The notes below the pieces were generated by a model, which saw nothing but the letters and a program-made list of their open reading frames with translations, was not told the DNA's origin and searched no databases. A DNA stretch of 64,000 nucleotides from Rubritalea tangerina (lineage in GTDB: Bacteria; Verrucomicrobiota; Verrucomicrobiia; Verrucomicrobiales; Akkermansiaceae): assembly GCF_042683245.1 (NCBI RefSeq), contig NZ_JBHUJB010000089.1, positions 1-64,000 of the forward strand. The letters run 5' to 3'. Positions 44,187-52,503 of the stretch are shown here, one piece after another. The stretch's first letter is position 1, and every line of letters begins with the position of its first letter. The translations under genes were made by a program, and so were the position numbers.

Positions 44187-45671
44187 ATGAACCTGCGAAT
44201 ACTAGCTAAGATTTTAGGGGCATTGCTTTTGTTGGAAAGCGTGGCGATGTTTTTGTGTGGGGTGTTTACGGCCTTTGACCCTGGCTGTGATTGTGAGTGG
44301 TCGATGGCGGCCCTCATGCAATCAGCTGCGGTGACTGCAGGTTTTGGTGGAGGTTTAATGCTTTTAGGGTGGCGAAAGATTCATAAGATCCCAAGGCGTG
44401 AGGGGGTTGTTATTGTTGGCTTAGGATGGATTTTATCTGGGGTTTTTGGTGGTTTACCCTATTTGTTATCTGAACCAGCGATGCATCCTGCGGATGCGTT
44501 ATTTGAGTCGGTTTCAGGATTTACGACGACGGGGTCCACGGTAATGACGAACATAGAAGCGTGGCCCAGAGGGATTTTGATGTGGCGTTCGGTGACTCAG
44601 TGGTTAGGTGGCTTAGGGATTCTTGTTTTATTCGTGGCCTTGCTTTCCTATTTGGGAGTTGGGACGAAATCGCTTTTCCGAAATGAATCATCATTTCAGA
44701 CTGGTGAAGCGAGCACTGCGCGGATTCGGGACACGGCATTGAGTCTGTGGAGGGTGTATTTATTGATCACGACCGTGTGTATATTGGGGTTAAAGGCTAT
44801 GGGGCTGACTTGGTACAATGCTGTTTGTCACGGGTTTACGGCAGTCTCTACTGGTGGATTTAGCCCGCATAATGCGAGCATCGGGTATTATTCTAACTGG
44901 GGGAATGGATGGTTGATCGAGCTGTGGTTGAGCTTATTCATGTTGATTTGTTCGGTAAGTTTCTTGATTTGGGTGGTGATCGTTCGGAAGAGGTGGAAGC
45001 GATTACGTTCGGAAGAAGAGGGAAAATGGTTCTTTCTTATCTGTTTTTCAGCAGCCTTGATGATCGCGATTGGCATTGCAGCGAAAGACATGGAGGGTTT
45101 TTGGCCGGCATTGCGTCACGCTTGGTTTATTGTCGTATCGATTGGTTCGACGACTGGGTTTGGCACTGTGGACTATGAGCAATGGCCAGGTTTTGCCTTG
45201 GTGTTAATAGCTATGCTTATGTTGTTAGGCGGCTGTTCTGGATCTACAGCAGGAGGGATGAAAGTCTCGCGCTTATTGGTGATGTTACGTACGGCGCGCT
45301 TTGAGGTAGTGAAGGCATTTCGTCCGCACAAGGTGTTCAAGATGCAGGTGAACGGGAATTCTATCGACCCGCATGCGAGGGCGCAGACAGTGATTTTTAT
45401 TTGCCTCTATTGTTTTTTGGTTGTTTTAGCTTCATTTCTGATGGGGGTATTGGAGTTTGTTAACGACATTGATTTGGTAACCTGTGTGGGAGCTGTTTTT
45501 GCCACATTGCCGAACATCGGTCCGGGATTTGGTGAGGTGGGGCCGACTAAAAACTTCGCGCATTTTTTGCCCGGCACGAAAGTATTTTTGAGCTTGTTAA
45601 TGATATTAGGGCGTTTGGAGCTCTATGCTGTCTTAGTGCTGTTTATTCCCTCTCTGTGGAGGAAGTACTGA
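44187..45671 (+). CDS. trkH: Trk potassium uptake system, membrane subunit TrkH
   Basis: A 494-residue K+ channel-like membrane protein. Four P-loop selectivity segments are visible: GFTTTGSTVMT near 112, TAVSTGGFSPH near 220, GSTTGFGT near 322, and PNIGPGFGEVG near 445. GGCSGSTAGGMK near 348 is also typical. The 12 or so hydrophobic helices fit the TrkH/KtrB family. Confidence 0.95.
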   Translation: MNLRILAKILGALLLLESVAMFLCGVFTAFDPGCDCEWSMAALMQSAAVTAGFGGGLMLLGWRKIHKIPRREGVVIVGLGWILSGVFGGLPYLLSEPAMHPADALFESVSGFTTTGSTVMTNIEAWPRGILMWRSVTQWLGGLGILVLFVALLSYLGVGTKSLFRNESSFQTGEASTARIRDTALSLWRVYLLITTVCILGLKAMGLTWYNAVCHGFTAVSTGGFSPHNASIGYYSNWGNGWLIELWLSLFMLICSVSFLIWVVIVRKRWKRLRSEEEGKWFFLICFSAALMIAIGIAAKDMEGFWPALRHAWFIVVSIGSTTGFGTVDYEQWPGFALVLIAMLMLLGGCSGSTAGGMKVSRLLVMLRTARFEVVKAFRPHKVFKMQVNGNSIDPHARAQTVIFICLYCFLVVLASFLMGVLEFVNDIDLVTCVGAVFATLPNIGPGFGEVGPTKNFAHFLPGTKVFLSLLMILGRLELYAVLVLFIPSLWRKY

Positions 45672-45707
45672 TGCCAAGTTAAAGGAGACTCGTTAGTTCG
45701 CGGGCGT

Positions 45708-45740
45708 AAAAAAGCCACTCAGCGACGGGCACTGAGTGGC
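45708..45740 (-). terminator. Rho-independent terminator, minus strand
   Basis: GCCACTCAG (45714-45722) pairs perfectly with CTGAGTGGC (45732-45740), and the minus strand continues with six T. The T-run is on the minus side only, so it does not end trkH. The nearest minus-strand gene stops 226 bases away, leaving room for a 3' UTR or a small RNA. Confidence 0.8.
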
Positions 45741-45965
45741 TGGGATAATACCATTTCTCGACTCGTAATAGACGAATGGAGTGTGGTTAGGTCTTGTGAT
45801 TTTGCGCTACGCGATTTTAGAGTCCATCGGATTAACTTACATCATGTTATTGTGGTCATTCGGATGTCCAGCGTGCGCGGTTTTTCTTCTCAATTCCTTG
45901 ATGTTCTGTAAGTTGAGTCCGAAATTTCGTCCATTCCGTGTCGTTCAATGGGATAAAAAGAATCT
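45741..45965 (-). other. Unassigned stretch ahead of a minus-strand terminator (possible 3' UTR or small RNA)
   Basis: A 225-base stretch with no convincing protein. On the plus strand there is a 62-codon frame (45781-45969) and on the minus strand only short frames, none with family features. Because a strong minus-strand terminator closes it, the stretch is probably transcribed. It is either the trailer of the 103-residue gene at 45966 or a separate small RNA. I could not match it to a known RNA family. Confidence 0.35.
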
Positions 45966-46277
45966 CTAGGATTCTGAGCTTTGCTTTTTGATCTCGGCGA
46001 GTGTTCTTTGGAGTTCTTGATCCATGGCAGCCTTCTGCTCAGCTTCACTGGGGGTGGGGGCTGGCTTATGGGAGTTAGGATCAATCGTGGGCACAGCACT
46101 CGCATCTACATGCGGGTGCTGGTTGAGCTCCTGAGTGATGTTTTCTAGGGTGTCGCCTTGAGTCACATCGATTGTTTCTGGAGCTGCCGCCACTTCTGCC
46201 TTGAAGGCGTCATGGAACTTTTCTGGTAGCTCGGAAAGAATGTGCTCTTGGTTTTCTTCTAAACTTTTTTTGATCAT
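45966..46277 (-). CDS. Small acidic protein of unknown function
   Basis: A 103-residue, strongly charged protein without a signal peptide or membrane segment. It starts MIKKSLEENQEHILSELPEK, has a helix-prone N-terminal half, a Pro/His-containing linker (HPHVDASAVPTIDPNSHKPAP) and a second predicted helix (AAMDQELQRTLAEIKKQ). No family was recognised. It starts 18 bases after the PEP-CTERM gene, at the end of a five-gene minus-strand row with sulfotransferase, HExxH and tail-collar genes. Confidence 0.6.
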   Translation of the reverse strand: MIKKSLEENQEHILSELPEKFHDAFKAEVAAAPETIDVTQGDTLENITQELNQHPHVDASAVPTIDPNSHKPAPTPSEAEQKAAMDQELQRTLAEIKKQSSES

Positions 46278-46295
46278 AAATTTGGAAGATGGTTT

Positions 46296-47054
46296 TTAGC
46301 GTTTTCTTCTGAGGAGAAGGCAGAGAGAGCCCAGCCCCATGAGTGTCGTGGTGCTTGGCTCTGGAACGAGTTCGTAATCTGCTGATAGTGTTCCGAGGGT
46401 CCAGTGTTCTGTATCGCCTCCATCAGCAGCGTATGTGGCACGTAGCTCGACGCTGTTGATACTGGCGCCACCAGCACTGATTATGTCAGTAATATCAATA
46501 CCGCTAGGTGTTAAGAACTCTTGATCTCCCACTTGATCATTATTGGTATCGAGTCCCAAAGTGCCCGTAGTAGTGCCACTACCTGTGGAATAATAAGCCG
46601 AGGATGCTGTGAGGGCTCCATTTAAATACAGTTCAAAAATAATAAAGTCAGGGTTGATATTAGCCCCGCCAGTGTCATTAGCGTGCCATTCACCTTCAGT
46701 CGCAGCGACGGTAGCATCAAACACGATGTTTGTAAGTCCTGTGCCTATTGCAGCATTACCTGGAAGTTGAAGTAACCAGCTTGCAGTGGCGGGATTGGGG
46801 AACCCATCCGAGCCTCCATCTTGATCGCGGCCAGTCAATGCACCAACTGGTGCTGATAATAATGCATTTCCTTCGTCAAAGTCACCAGAATTAAGCGTGG
46901 TTCCACCGTTAGCGACAATACCAAAGTAATCTCTACCACCGTCCGAATTAAAAACGCCGGTAGGTGTCGATACACTGATCGAGGTGGTGACAGCTATAGC
47001 TGTAGAAGAGAACAGTAGGAGAGAACCTAGTGTCATGGGAATCTTCTGTTTCAT
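46296..47054 (-). CDS. PEP-CTERM secreted protein
   Basis: A 252-residue exported protein. It has an N-terminal signal (MTLGSLLLFSSTAIA), a Gly/Asp/Asn-rich beta-type body, and a full PEP-CTERM tail: VPEPSTTTL, a short hydrophobic helix (MGLGSLCLLL) and RRKR. The family is sorted to the cell surface by exosortase. The body does not resemble the other PEP-CTERM protein of the window. It is 13 bases after the tail-collar gene. Confidence 0.85.
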   Translation of the reverse strand: MKQKIPMTLGSLLLFSSTAIAVTTSISVSTPTGVFNSDGGRDYFGIVANGGTTLNSGDFDEGNALLSAPVGALTGRDQDGGSDGFPNPATASWLLQLPGNAAIGTGLTNIVFDATVAATEGEWHANDTGGANINPDFIIFELYLNGALTASSAYYSTGSGTTTGTLGLDTNNDQVGDQEFLTPSGIDITDIISAGGASINSVELRATYAADGGDTEHWTLGTLSADYELVPEPSTTTLMGLGSLCLLLRRKR

Positions 47055-47067
47055 AATGTATTGATAG

Positions 47068-47631
47068 TTAGTTTCTTGACGGGAAGATGCCTTGGAGGGC
47101 GATGATGAAGTTTAGGCCTAGGAATGGAGGCATGTTGCTGAAGGCTTGACTTCCGCCTGTGTTTTGGTTCTGGACGGTGACTGTGCCGGAGATAGCGCCC
47201 GCTTCCATGGTTGCAGTAGATTTTGGTCCATAAATATCTTCATTTGCTTGTGCTGGAACGAGGCCGCTTGGGTCATCTGATGAGCCACCTTGGTCTGAAA
47301 CGTGAAGATTGAGGCTCGAAACAGTGGCTGTGGCGATGTGAGTGTGTGATGGAATGTTATTAACTGTTAGTTGTGTTTGGTAATTCCCACCTTTTTGTCC
47401 TAGTTTATATGTCGGGAGGCCTGCGCCACGGCCTTGTTGGAGTGGAAATCTGCCTTGGAGGTCTGGCAGTCCGAATGTGGTACGGCCGTCACCACCGTAG
47501 GTGGTTCCGAGGATGGAAAAGAGCGCTGTGTTAGAAGCGATAGGTAGGAGCTGGCCTTGGCAGAGTGCCCAGCCGCGTGGGGCAAAGTTGCCTGCAAACA
47601 TGATGACAGTGCCGATTAGTGGAGTAGACAT
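47068..47631 (-). CDS. Tail-collar domain protein (MdpB-like)
   Basis: A 187-residue protein with the Tail_Collar pattern at the N-terminus: GTVIMFAGNFAPRGWALCQG, NTALFSILGTTYGGDGR, FGLPDLQGR. It continues with a His-containing region (NNIPSHTHIATA) and ends FLGLNFIIALQGIFP, all typical of MdpB/microcystin-dependent-protein family members. These are found in many non-phage genomes; the function is unsettled. No other phage genes are near. It has no classical signal peptide. Neighbours are a sulfotransferase-HExxH pair upstream and a PEP-CTERM gene downstream. Confidence 0.9.
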   Translation of the reverse strand: MSTPLIGTVIMFAGNFAPRGWALCQGQLLPIASNTALFSILGTTYGGDGRTTFGLPDLQGRFPLQQGRGAGLPTYKLGQKGGNYQTQLTVNNIPSHTHIATATVSSLNLHVSDQGGSSDDPSGLVPAQANEDIYGPKSTATMEAGAISGTVTVQNQNTGGSQAFSNMPPFLGLNFIIALQGIFPSRN

Positions 47632-47663
47632 AATATTAATATATGGTTTTTTGTTTCTTATTT

Positions 47664-48170
47664 TTAGGTGTTGGGGAGAGCTTGAGTTGGGTCATCGAGT
47701 GTCCTGAGCCATTGGTCCATATTAGGGAAGGACTGTGTCATGCAGAACCATTGGAGCATGGGGACGCCAGGTGCGCAGACATTGTGGCCGGCGGCTTCTG
47801 CTGCATATTGCTCGGCGAGATGTGCTCCTCCGCCTTTGTAGCCATCGGGGTGGAAGACGATATGAGGGTCGATATCGAGGGCTATAGCGGCGGCGTAGGA
47901 CCACGCCATGGCGGCCATTTCTTCAGCGGGTGAGCCTGTGATTTTACCGGAGAGGGTGTTGCGTTCTGAGGGGGCGGTGACTGCAATGTGGCCGGCTTCG
48001 TGGAGAATGTCTCCGGGGTAGGAGAGTTTGTCTTGGTCGATGATGAGCGTGCCGTCGACGATCATGATGCCGGGAAGGAAGCAGTCATCGGCAATGGGCG
48101 AGAGCTTGTGTGGGATTCCCTTGTTTTTAAGGAAGGCGAGGATGGTATCAAGAATAGGCTGCTGGTTCAT
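47664..48170 (-). CDS. HExxH-containing protein of unknown function
   Basis: A 168-residue protein with no signal peptide. HEAGHIAV near residue 57 is a zinc-peptidase-type motif, and EEMAAMAWSYAA near 82 could supply the third ligand (Glu). The C-terminal half has VFHPDGYKGGGAHLAEQY and GVPMLQW. It resembles hypothetical proteins I associate with tail-collar genes but cannot name. Its start overlaps the sulfotransferase stop by 4 bases (ATGA), showing tight coupling. A peptidase activity is possible but not shown. Confidence 0.65.
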   Translation of the reverse strand: MNQQPILDTILAFLKNKGIPHKLSPIADDCFLPGIMIVDGTLIIDQDKLSYPGDILHEAGHIAVTAPSERNTLSGKITGSPAEEMAAMAWSYAAAIALDIDPHIVFHPDGYKGGGAHLAEQYAAEAAGHNVCAPGVPMLQWFCMTQSFPNMDQWLRTLDDPTQALPNT

Positions 48171-48925
48171 ACGGTGAGTGGTTGTGGGGAGGTTGTGAGA
48201 ACTGCCTCCTCCTCATGGGTTAAAGGGGTGGGGGGGAGGTAGGATTTGCTACCAAATTGGTTAATGCGTTCGTCGAAGACGCTGGGGTCAATGCCCATGG
48301 CGCCCGTAAATTGTTCTAATTGTTGGATAGTGGAAGCCGGGTTTTGCAAGATGGTCTCAAAGCTCAAGCTGAGTTTGTTTGCTTGGAGGTTTGTGAATGC
48401 TTGTTTGCAGGCCTGAGCTCTCTGAATCATTGCGCTAGCTTGTTCTTTTCCTGCGACCATTCCGGCAGCTTTAGCGGATGTGAGGCAGTCTTTGAGGTTT
48501 CTTTCGATCCAGATAAATTTTGCATCTGGGTACCACTGAGCGATCCTTGCAAGTGTACTTGCTTCAGCTCCGGCCATTTTCCAGCCCCAGACATCACGTC
48601 CGTGATCCAGAGATTCTTTTCGGCAAACCTCGATCCAGGTTTTGGCCGCGTCTTGGAAGCCTTTGAGACTGCCCGCGAGGCTTGGTGATAGCGGGGTGAT
48701 GAATTCTGAAACGTCGCCCTGAAGAACCTTTGACCTCACAGGTTCTATGGTTGCTTGTTGGGTGCGAAGCATGAGTTCCCTCGTCGTGGCGTAATTTGCT
48801 AGAAATTCGATTTCCTGTCCTACGGTATCTCCATAGATTAGAGTGTTCGGAGCTGAGCAGAGCAATCTCTGCAGCAAAGTTGAGCCCGATCTCACAATGG
48901 GAGATAGTACGATAACAGGAAACAT
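48167..48925 (-). CDS. Sulfotransferase family protein
   Basis: A 252-residue putative PAPS-dependent sulfotransferase. The 5'-phosphosulfate loop is RSGSTLLQRLL near residue 12, and a 3'-phosphate strand KFIWIERNLKDCLTSA lies near 137. No signal peptide. It is the first gene of the five-gene minus-strand row and is divergent from a second operon that also ends in a sulfotransferase. The acceptor is unknown. Confidence 0.82.
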   Translation of the reverse strand: MFPVIVLSPIVRSGSTLLQRLLCSAPNTLIYGDTVGQEIEFLANYATTRELMLRTQQATIEPVRSKVLQGDVSEFITPLSPSLAGSLKGFQDAAKTWIEVCRKESLDHGRDVWGWKMAGAEASTLARIAQWYPDAKFIWIERNLKDCLTSAKAAGMVAGKEQASAMIQRAQACKQAFTNLQANKLSLSFETILQNPASTIQQLEQFTGAMGIDPSVFDERINQFGSKSYLPPTPLTHEEEAVLTTSPQPLTV

Positions 48926-49079
48926 GTTAGGTTGTGAGTTTTGTGTGATTTGAGAGTAGGTATTTTTTGTTGGGAGAGGTAAGTGAGGGGATGCTGGAAA
49001 ACACCACTAGAGTTTTTCTTTTTGTTAGTCTAACCTTTTTTCTGTTTATTTTATCTGTTAGCTTCAGTATTAGGTGGGT

Positions 49080-49658
49080 ATGCGAAAGGTAGACAGGGTG
49101 AAACTTCCAGTAAAATTCTCGAAGGAAGGCTTGGTGAGGGATTTAGAGAGCTTGGAGAAATTGGAATGGATTGAGCATTTTGTGAGGCAAAACTATGAGG
49201 GGGAATGGGATGTTTTACCATTGAGGGGGCCGAAGGGGGCAGAGCATCCGGTGATGATGGCGTATTCGGATCCGGGTTGTCGGCAATTTGAGGACACGCC
49301 ATTTTTGGCTGAGTGTCCTTATTTTAGGGAAGTATTAGAGTCATTTCCCTTTGAGTTGCATTCTGTGCGATTGATGGCGCTCTCGGCAGGGTCACGTATT
49401 AAGGAGCATTGTGATCACGATTTATCGATTGAGGATGGTGCGGTGCGTTTGCATATTCCTGTGCGTACGGATGAGCGGGTGAAGTTTATACTTAATGGTG
49501 AGAGGGTGATGATGCGTGAGGGGGAATGTTGGTATCTCCGTCTGAGTGACCCACACTCAGTGGAGAATGGCAGTGACATACGGCGTGTGCATTTAGTGGT
49601 TGATGCACCCGTGACTCCTGCTGTGCATGCATTTATGGGAACTGAGAGTGTGGTGTGA
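49080..49658 (+). CDS. Aspartyl/asparaginyl beta-hydroxylase-like dioxygenase
   Basis: A 192-residue protein of the Asp/Asn beta-hydroxylase fold, Fe(II)/2-oxoglutarate type. The region SAGSRIKEHCDHDLSIEDG near 103-121 (His and Asp), HIPVRTDERVKFILNG near 126, and a distal His in SDPHSVENGS near 160, with Arg in RRVHLVVD for the co-substrate, form the family pattern. The likely reaction is hydroxylation of an Asp/Asn side chain. The ATG at 49080 is preferred over an in-frame GTG at 49074. It overlaps the next sulfotransferase gene by 4 bases. Confidence 0.8.
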   Translation: MRKVDRVKLPVKFSKEGLVRDLESLEKLEWIEHFVRQNYEGEWDVLPLRGPKGAEHPVMMAYSDPGCRQFEDTPFLAECPYFREVLESFPFELHSVRLMALSAGSRIKEHCDHDLSIEDGAVRLHIPVRTDERVKFILNGERVMMREGECWYLRLSDPHSVENGSDIRRVHLVVDAPVTPAVHAFMGTESVV

Positions 49659-50587
49659 AGCAGAGCTCACCATCATTGTGGCAGTGGGCTCCCACAGATA
49701 TTCGGGCTTCTGTGAGAGGTTTGGTTATGGGGTGGCAGTATGTAGGAGCACACCGTTTCGTTGAGCCATTTTTTGCCGATTCTTTGGTAGCCACAGCGGG
49801 AATGGGTCCAGAAAAGAGGGAATTGGAAGTAGCTGCGATCTCTGAGGTTGATGATTTAGATTGTTTGGAGCCTAGGGCATTTATTTTCCATGCCTCGCGT
49901 TGTGGATCTACCTTGATGGGGCAATTGTTAGGTGAATCTGAAAAGCATATTGTAGTTTCTGAGGCTCCGGTGATTGATGCAGCTTTGGGCTATGCAAGTA
50001 GTGAAGAGTGGATCTTTAAGAGAGTGATTCGAGCTCTCGGTCAGAGGCGAGGGGGGAGGGAGCGTCATCTGTTTGTAAAGTTGGATTCTTGGCATTTGTT
50101 TCATCTGCCAGTGATTCAGAAGACTTACCCAGATGTGCCTATGTTGTTTCTGTATCGGGAGCCCGGTGCCATCATGGAGTCTCACAAGATTCAACGCGGG
50201 GGGCAGATGGTTCCGGGTGTTGTGGATTATGCTGCAATGGGAGTGGAATTAGAGGTGGTATACCACGACTTAGATGCTTATTGCAGAGAGGTGTTAGAGG
50301 CACTGTACGGTCGAGCCATCGAATTTGCGAGTGAGGGGCGATTGAAGTTATTACAATACGACCAGCTTCCGGAGCTTGTGTGGCGTGATTTAATCGACTT
50401 TCTATCCCTCGACTTGAGTGCTGGGGAAGTTCTAGCAATGGGGGAGAGAGCGATGCGGCATTCCAAGCGGCCTCAGGAGTTCTTTGGTGGTGAGGGGAGA
50501 AAAGCTGTGAGGGAAGGGAAATTGTATGAACAATTTCTTCAGTTAGAAGAATTACGGAGAGAGCACGGGATAGGTGAATGGGCATAA
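49655..50587 (+). CDS. Sulfotransferase family protein, coupled to the hydroxylase
   Basis: A 310-residue putative PAPS-dependent sulfotransferase. The phosphosulfate loop is HASRCGSTLMGQLL near 80, and a second motif PMLFLYREPGAIMESH lies near 165. It starts at a GTG within a GTGA overlap with the hydroxylase stop, so the two are translationally coupled. It differs from the sulfotransferase at 48.2 kb in length and motif spacing. Coupling suggests that both enzymes act on one substrate. Confidence 0.82.
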   Translation: MKQSSPSLWQWAPTDIRASVRGLVMGWQYVGAHRFVEPFFADSLVATAGMGPEKRELEVAAISEVDDLDCLEPRAFIFHASRCGSTLMGQLLGESEKHIVVSEAPVIDAALGYASSEEWIFKRVIRALGQRRGGRERHLFVKLDSWHLFHLPVIQKTYPDVPMLFLYREPGAIMESHKIQRGGQMVPGVVDYAAMGVELEVVYHDLDAYCREVLEALYGRAIEFASEGRLKLLQYDQLPELVWRDLIDFLSLDLSAGEVLAMGERAMRHSKRPQEFFGGEGRKAVREGKLYEQFLQLEELRREHGIGEWA

Positions 50588-50616
50588 AAAAAGCACCTCC
50601 AGTGATCTGGAAGCGC
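50586..50616 (-). terminator. Rho-independent terminator of the hisS-aspS row
   Basis: On the minus strand GCGCTTCCAG pairs with CTGGAGGTGC (50607-50616 with 50593-50602, one mismatch, 4-base loop), followed by seven T. It lies 20 bases after the aspS stop and abuts the convergent sulfotransferase gene. Confidence 0.82.
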
Positions 50617-50635
50617 TTCTAGATAGGAGTGATTT

Positions 50636-52465
50636 TTACTTCGTTTGGGCTGGTTGTGGTTGGCCTTTTTTATCTTTGTCCTTCTTCGCTGTGCTCTGGA
50701 TGTAGAGTTCGCGGAGTTGCTTGAAGTCGACTTCAGCTGGGGAATCGGACATGAGGTCGGAGCCCTTGTTGTTTTTCGGGAAAGCGATGACTTCACGGAT
50801 GGAGTCGACACCACAAACGAGCATTGCAACGCGGTCGAGACCGAGAGCTACGCCGCCGTGTGGAGGTGCGCCGAAGGAGAAGGCATCGAGGATGTGACCG
50901 AACATGGTCTTCTTCTCTTCTTCTGTGACACCGAGAGCGGTGAACATCGCGTCCTGAAGGTCAGCTTCGTGGATTCGGATGGAACCACCGCCGAGCTCGT
51001 AACCGTTGAGAACCACATCGTATGCTTGTGCACGGAGACCTGCGTATTCACCAGCTTTGAGCTTTGCTTCGTCTTCTGGGACTGGGCGTGTGAACGGGTG
51101 GTGCACTGCGTGCCAGCGGCCTTCTTCCTTGTCGAAGTGAAGGAGTGGGAAATCAGTGACCCAGAGGAAGTTGAGTTCCTCGTTGCCTTCGAGAAGGTTG
51201 AGGTAGTCTGCACACATGAGGCGAACGCGGCCGAGTACGTCACATACGGTGTCCCAGTCGCCAGCACCGAAGAGAACGAGGTCGCCTTCTTCGATGTTGA
51301 GCTTGGACTTAAGACCCTGAAGTTCTTCTTCGGAGAGGAACTTCGTGATTGGGGAGCGCCAGTCAGCTGGCTCAGGACCACGTGCTTGGATGTATGCAAG
51401 GCCCTTAGCACCAGCTTCGATAGCAGCCTTGGTCATTTTGTCGATCTGACCAACAGAAGCGCCGCAGAGGCCCTTTGCGTTGATTGCCTTGATCACGCCA
51501 CCGGACTTGAGTGCGCCGGAGAATACCTTGAACTCGGAGTTAGCGAACACGTCACCGATGTCAGTGAGGTGAAGCCCGAAACGACGGTCTGGCTTGTCAG
51601 AACCGAAGGTGTCCATTGCCTCTTGGTAAGTGATGCGGTCGAAAGATGCAGGAACGTCTGCGCCGATGGACTCTTTGAATACGCGGCCGAGAAGTTTCTC
51701 GATGAGGCCGATGATGTCGTCTTGTTCAACGAAGGATGCTTCGATGTCGATCTGTGTGAATTCTGGCTGACGGTCAGCGCGGAGATCTTCATCACGGAAA
51801 CAACGTGCGATCTGGAAGTACTTTTCTACACCGCCACACATAAGGAGCTGCTTGTACTGCTGCGGCGCCTGAGGAAGTGCGTAGAAACCACCTGGGTGAA
51901 GACGTGCCGGAACGAGGAAGTCGCGTGCCCCTTCAGGAGTGGACTTGGAAAGAATTGGTGTTTCGATTTCGAGGAAACCATCTTCATCGAGCACGTCACG
52001 TGTGGTCTTAGTGATGCGGTGACGAAGCTGCATGTTGCGTGCCATTGCTGGGCGACGCAGGTCGAGGAAGCGGTACTTGAGACGGAGGTCTTCGTTGCTT
52101 ACTGGCTTATCGAGTGGGAAGGGGAGAACTTCTGCACGGTTGATCACCTTGACTTCGGAAACGATAAGTTCGACTTCACCAGTCGCGATCTCGGTGTTGA
52201 ATGTGGACTGGCCGTCAATTTCTGGACGTTCTTCGACAGTCCCTGTGACCTGGATCACGTCTTCGGAGCGGAAGGACTCAGCGAGCTCAGAGTTTTCTTT
52301 GTTGATCTCTGGCTTGAACACTACCTGAGTGACGCCTTCACGGTCGCGAAGGTCGATGAAAATGAGGCCAGCGCCTTGGTCGCGCTTGGACTTCACCCAA
52401 CCAATGAGGGTGACTGTGTTACCGATATCTGAGCGGCTGATGCCGTTACAAGTGTGACTGCGCAT
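50636..52465 (-). CDS. aspS: Aspartyl-tRNA synthetase
   Basis: A 609-residue class II synthetase of the bacterial type. The order is N-terminal OB fold (VTLIGWVKSKRDQGAG), class II motif 2 (FRDEDLRADRQPEF near 218), the bacterial GAD insertion (about 290-420), and motif 3 (GLDRVAML near 545). The tail is Lys-rich (KKDKDKKG). Motifs alone do not settle whether it is discriminating (Asp) or also charges Asn. It lies downstream of hisS with a four-helix-bundle gene between them. A long antisense frame over it is not a gene. Confidence 0.97.
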   Translation of the reverse strand: MRSHTCNGISRSDIGNTVTLIGWVKSKRDQGAGLIFIDLRDREGVTQVVFKPEINKENSELAESFRSEDVIQVTGTVEERPEIDGQSTFNTEIATGEVELIVSEVKVINRAEVLPFPLDKPVSNEDLRLKYRFLDLRRPAMARNMQLRHRITKTTRDVLDEDGFLEIETPILSKSTPEGARDFLVPARLHPGGFYALPQAPQQYKQLLMCGGVEKYFQIARCFRDEDLRADRQPEFTQIDIEASFVEQDDIIGLIEKLLGRVFKESIGADVPASFDRITYQEAMDTFGSDKPDRRFGLHLTDIGDVFANSEFKVFSGALKSGGVIKAINAKGLCGASVGQIDKMTKAAIEAGAKGLAYIQARGPEPADWRSPITKFLSEEELQGLKSKLNIEEGDLVLFGAGDWDTVCDVLGRVRLMCADYLNLLEGNEELNFLWVTDFPLLHFDKEEGRWHAVHHPFTRPVPEDEAKLKAGEYAGLRAQAYDVVLNGYELGGGSIRIHEADLQDAMFTALGVTEEEKKTMFGHILDAFSFGAPPHGGVALGLDRVAMLVCGVDSIREVIAFPKNNKGSDLMSDSPAEVDFKQLRELYIQSTAKKDKDKKGQPQPAQTK

Positions 52466-52474
52466 GGCTACGTA

Positions 52475-52503
52475 GTGTTATGTTTTAAGTGTTAGGTGTT
52501 ATG
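52475..52503. repeat. Left arm of inverted repeat around the four-helix-bundle gene
   Basis: 29 bases starting GTGTTATGTTTTA (52475-52487, exact in the other arm) and ending GTGTTATG. About 26 of 29 positions pair with the arm at 52874-52902. The arm begins 9 bases before the aspS start and contains the stop codon of the enclosed gene. Confidence 0.85.

Noticed and set aside
45781..45969. A 62-codon plus-strand frame after trkH
   Set aside because: Hydrophobic by composition only, no start context, and it runs against a minus-strand terminator; more likely non-coding.
47068..47631. Tail-collar gene as a sign of a prophage or tailocin
   Set aside because: No capsid, sheath, baseplate, terminase, lysis or integrase genes lie nearby; MdpB-like genes are common outside phages.
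50645..52432. A 595-codon open frame antisense to aspS
   Set aside because: It mirrors the whole aspS gene, is rich in Glu/Val/Cys from complementary codons and has no domain features; aspS is certain.
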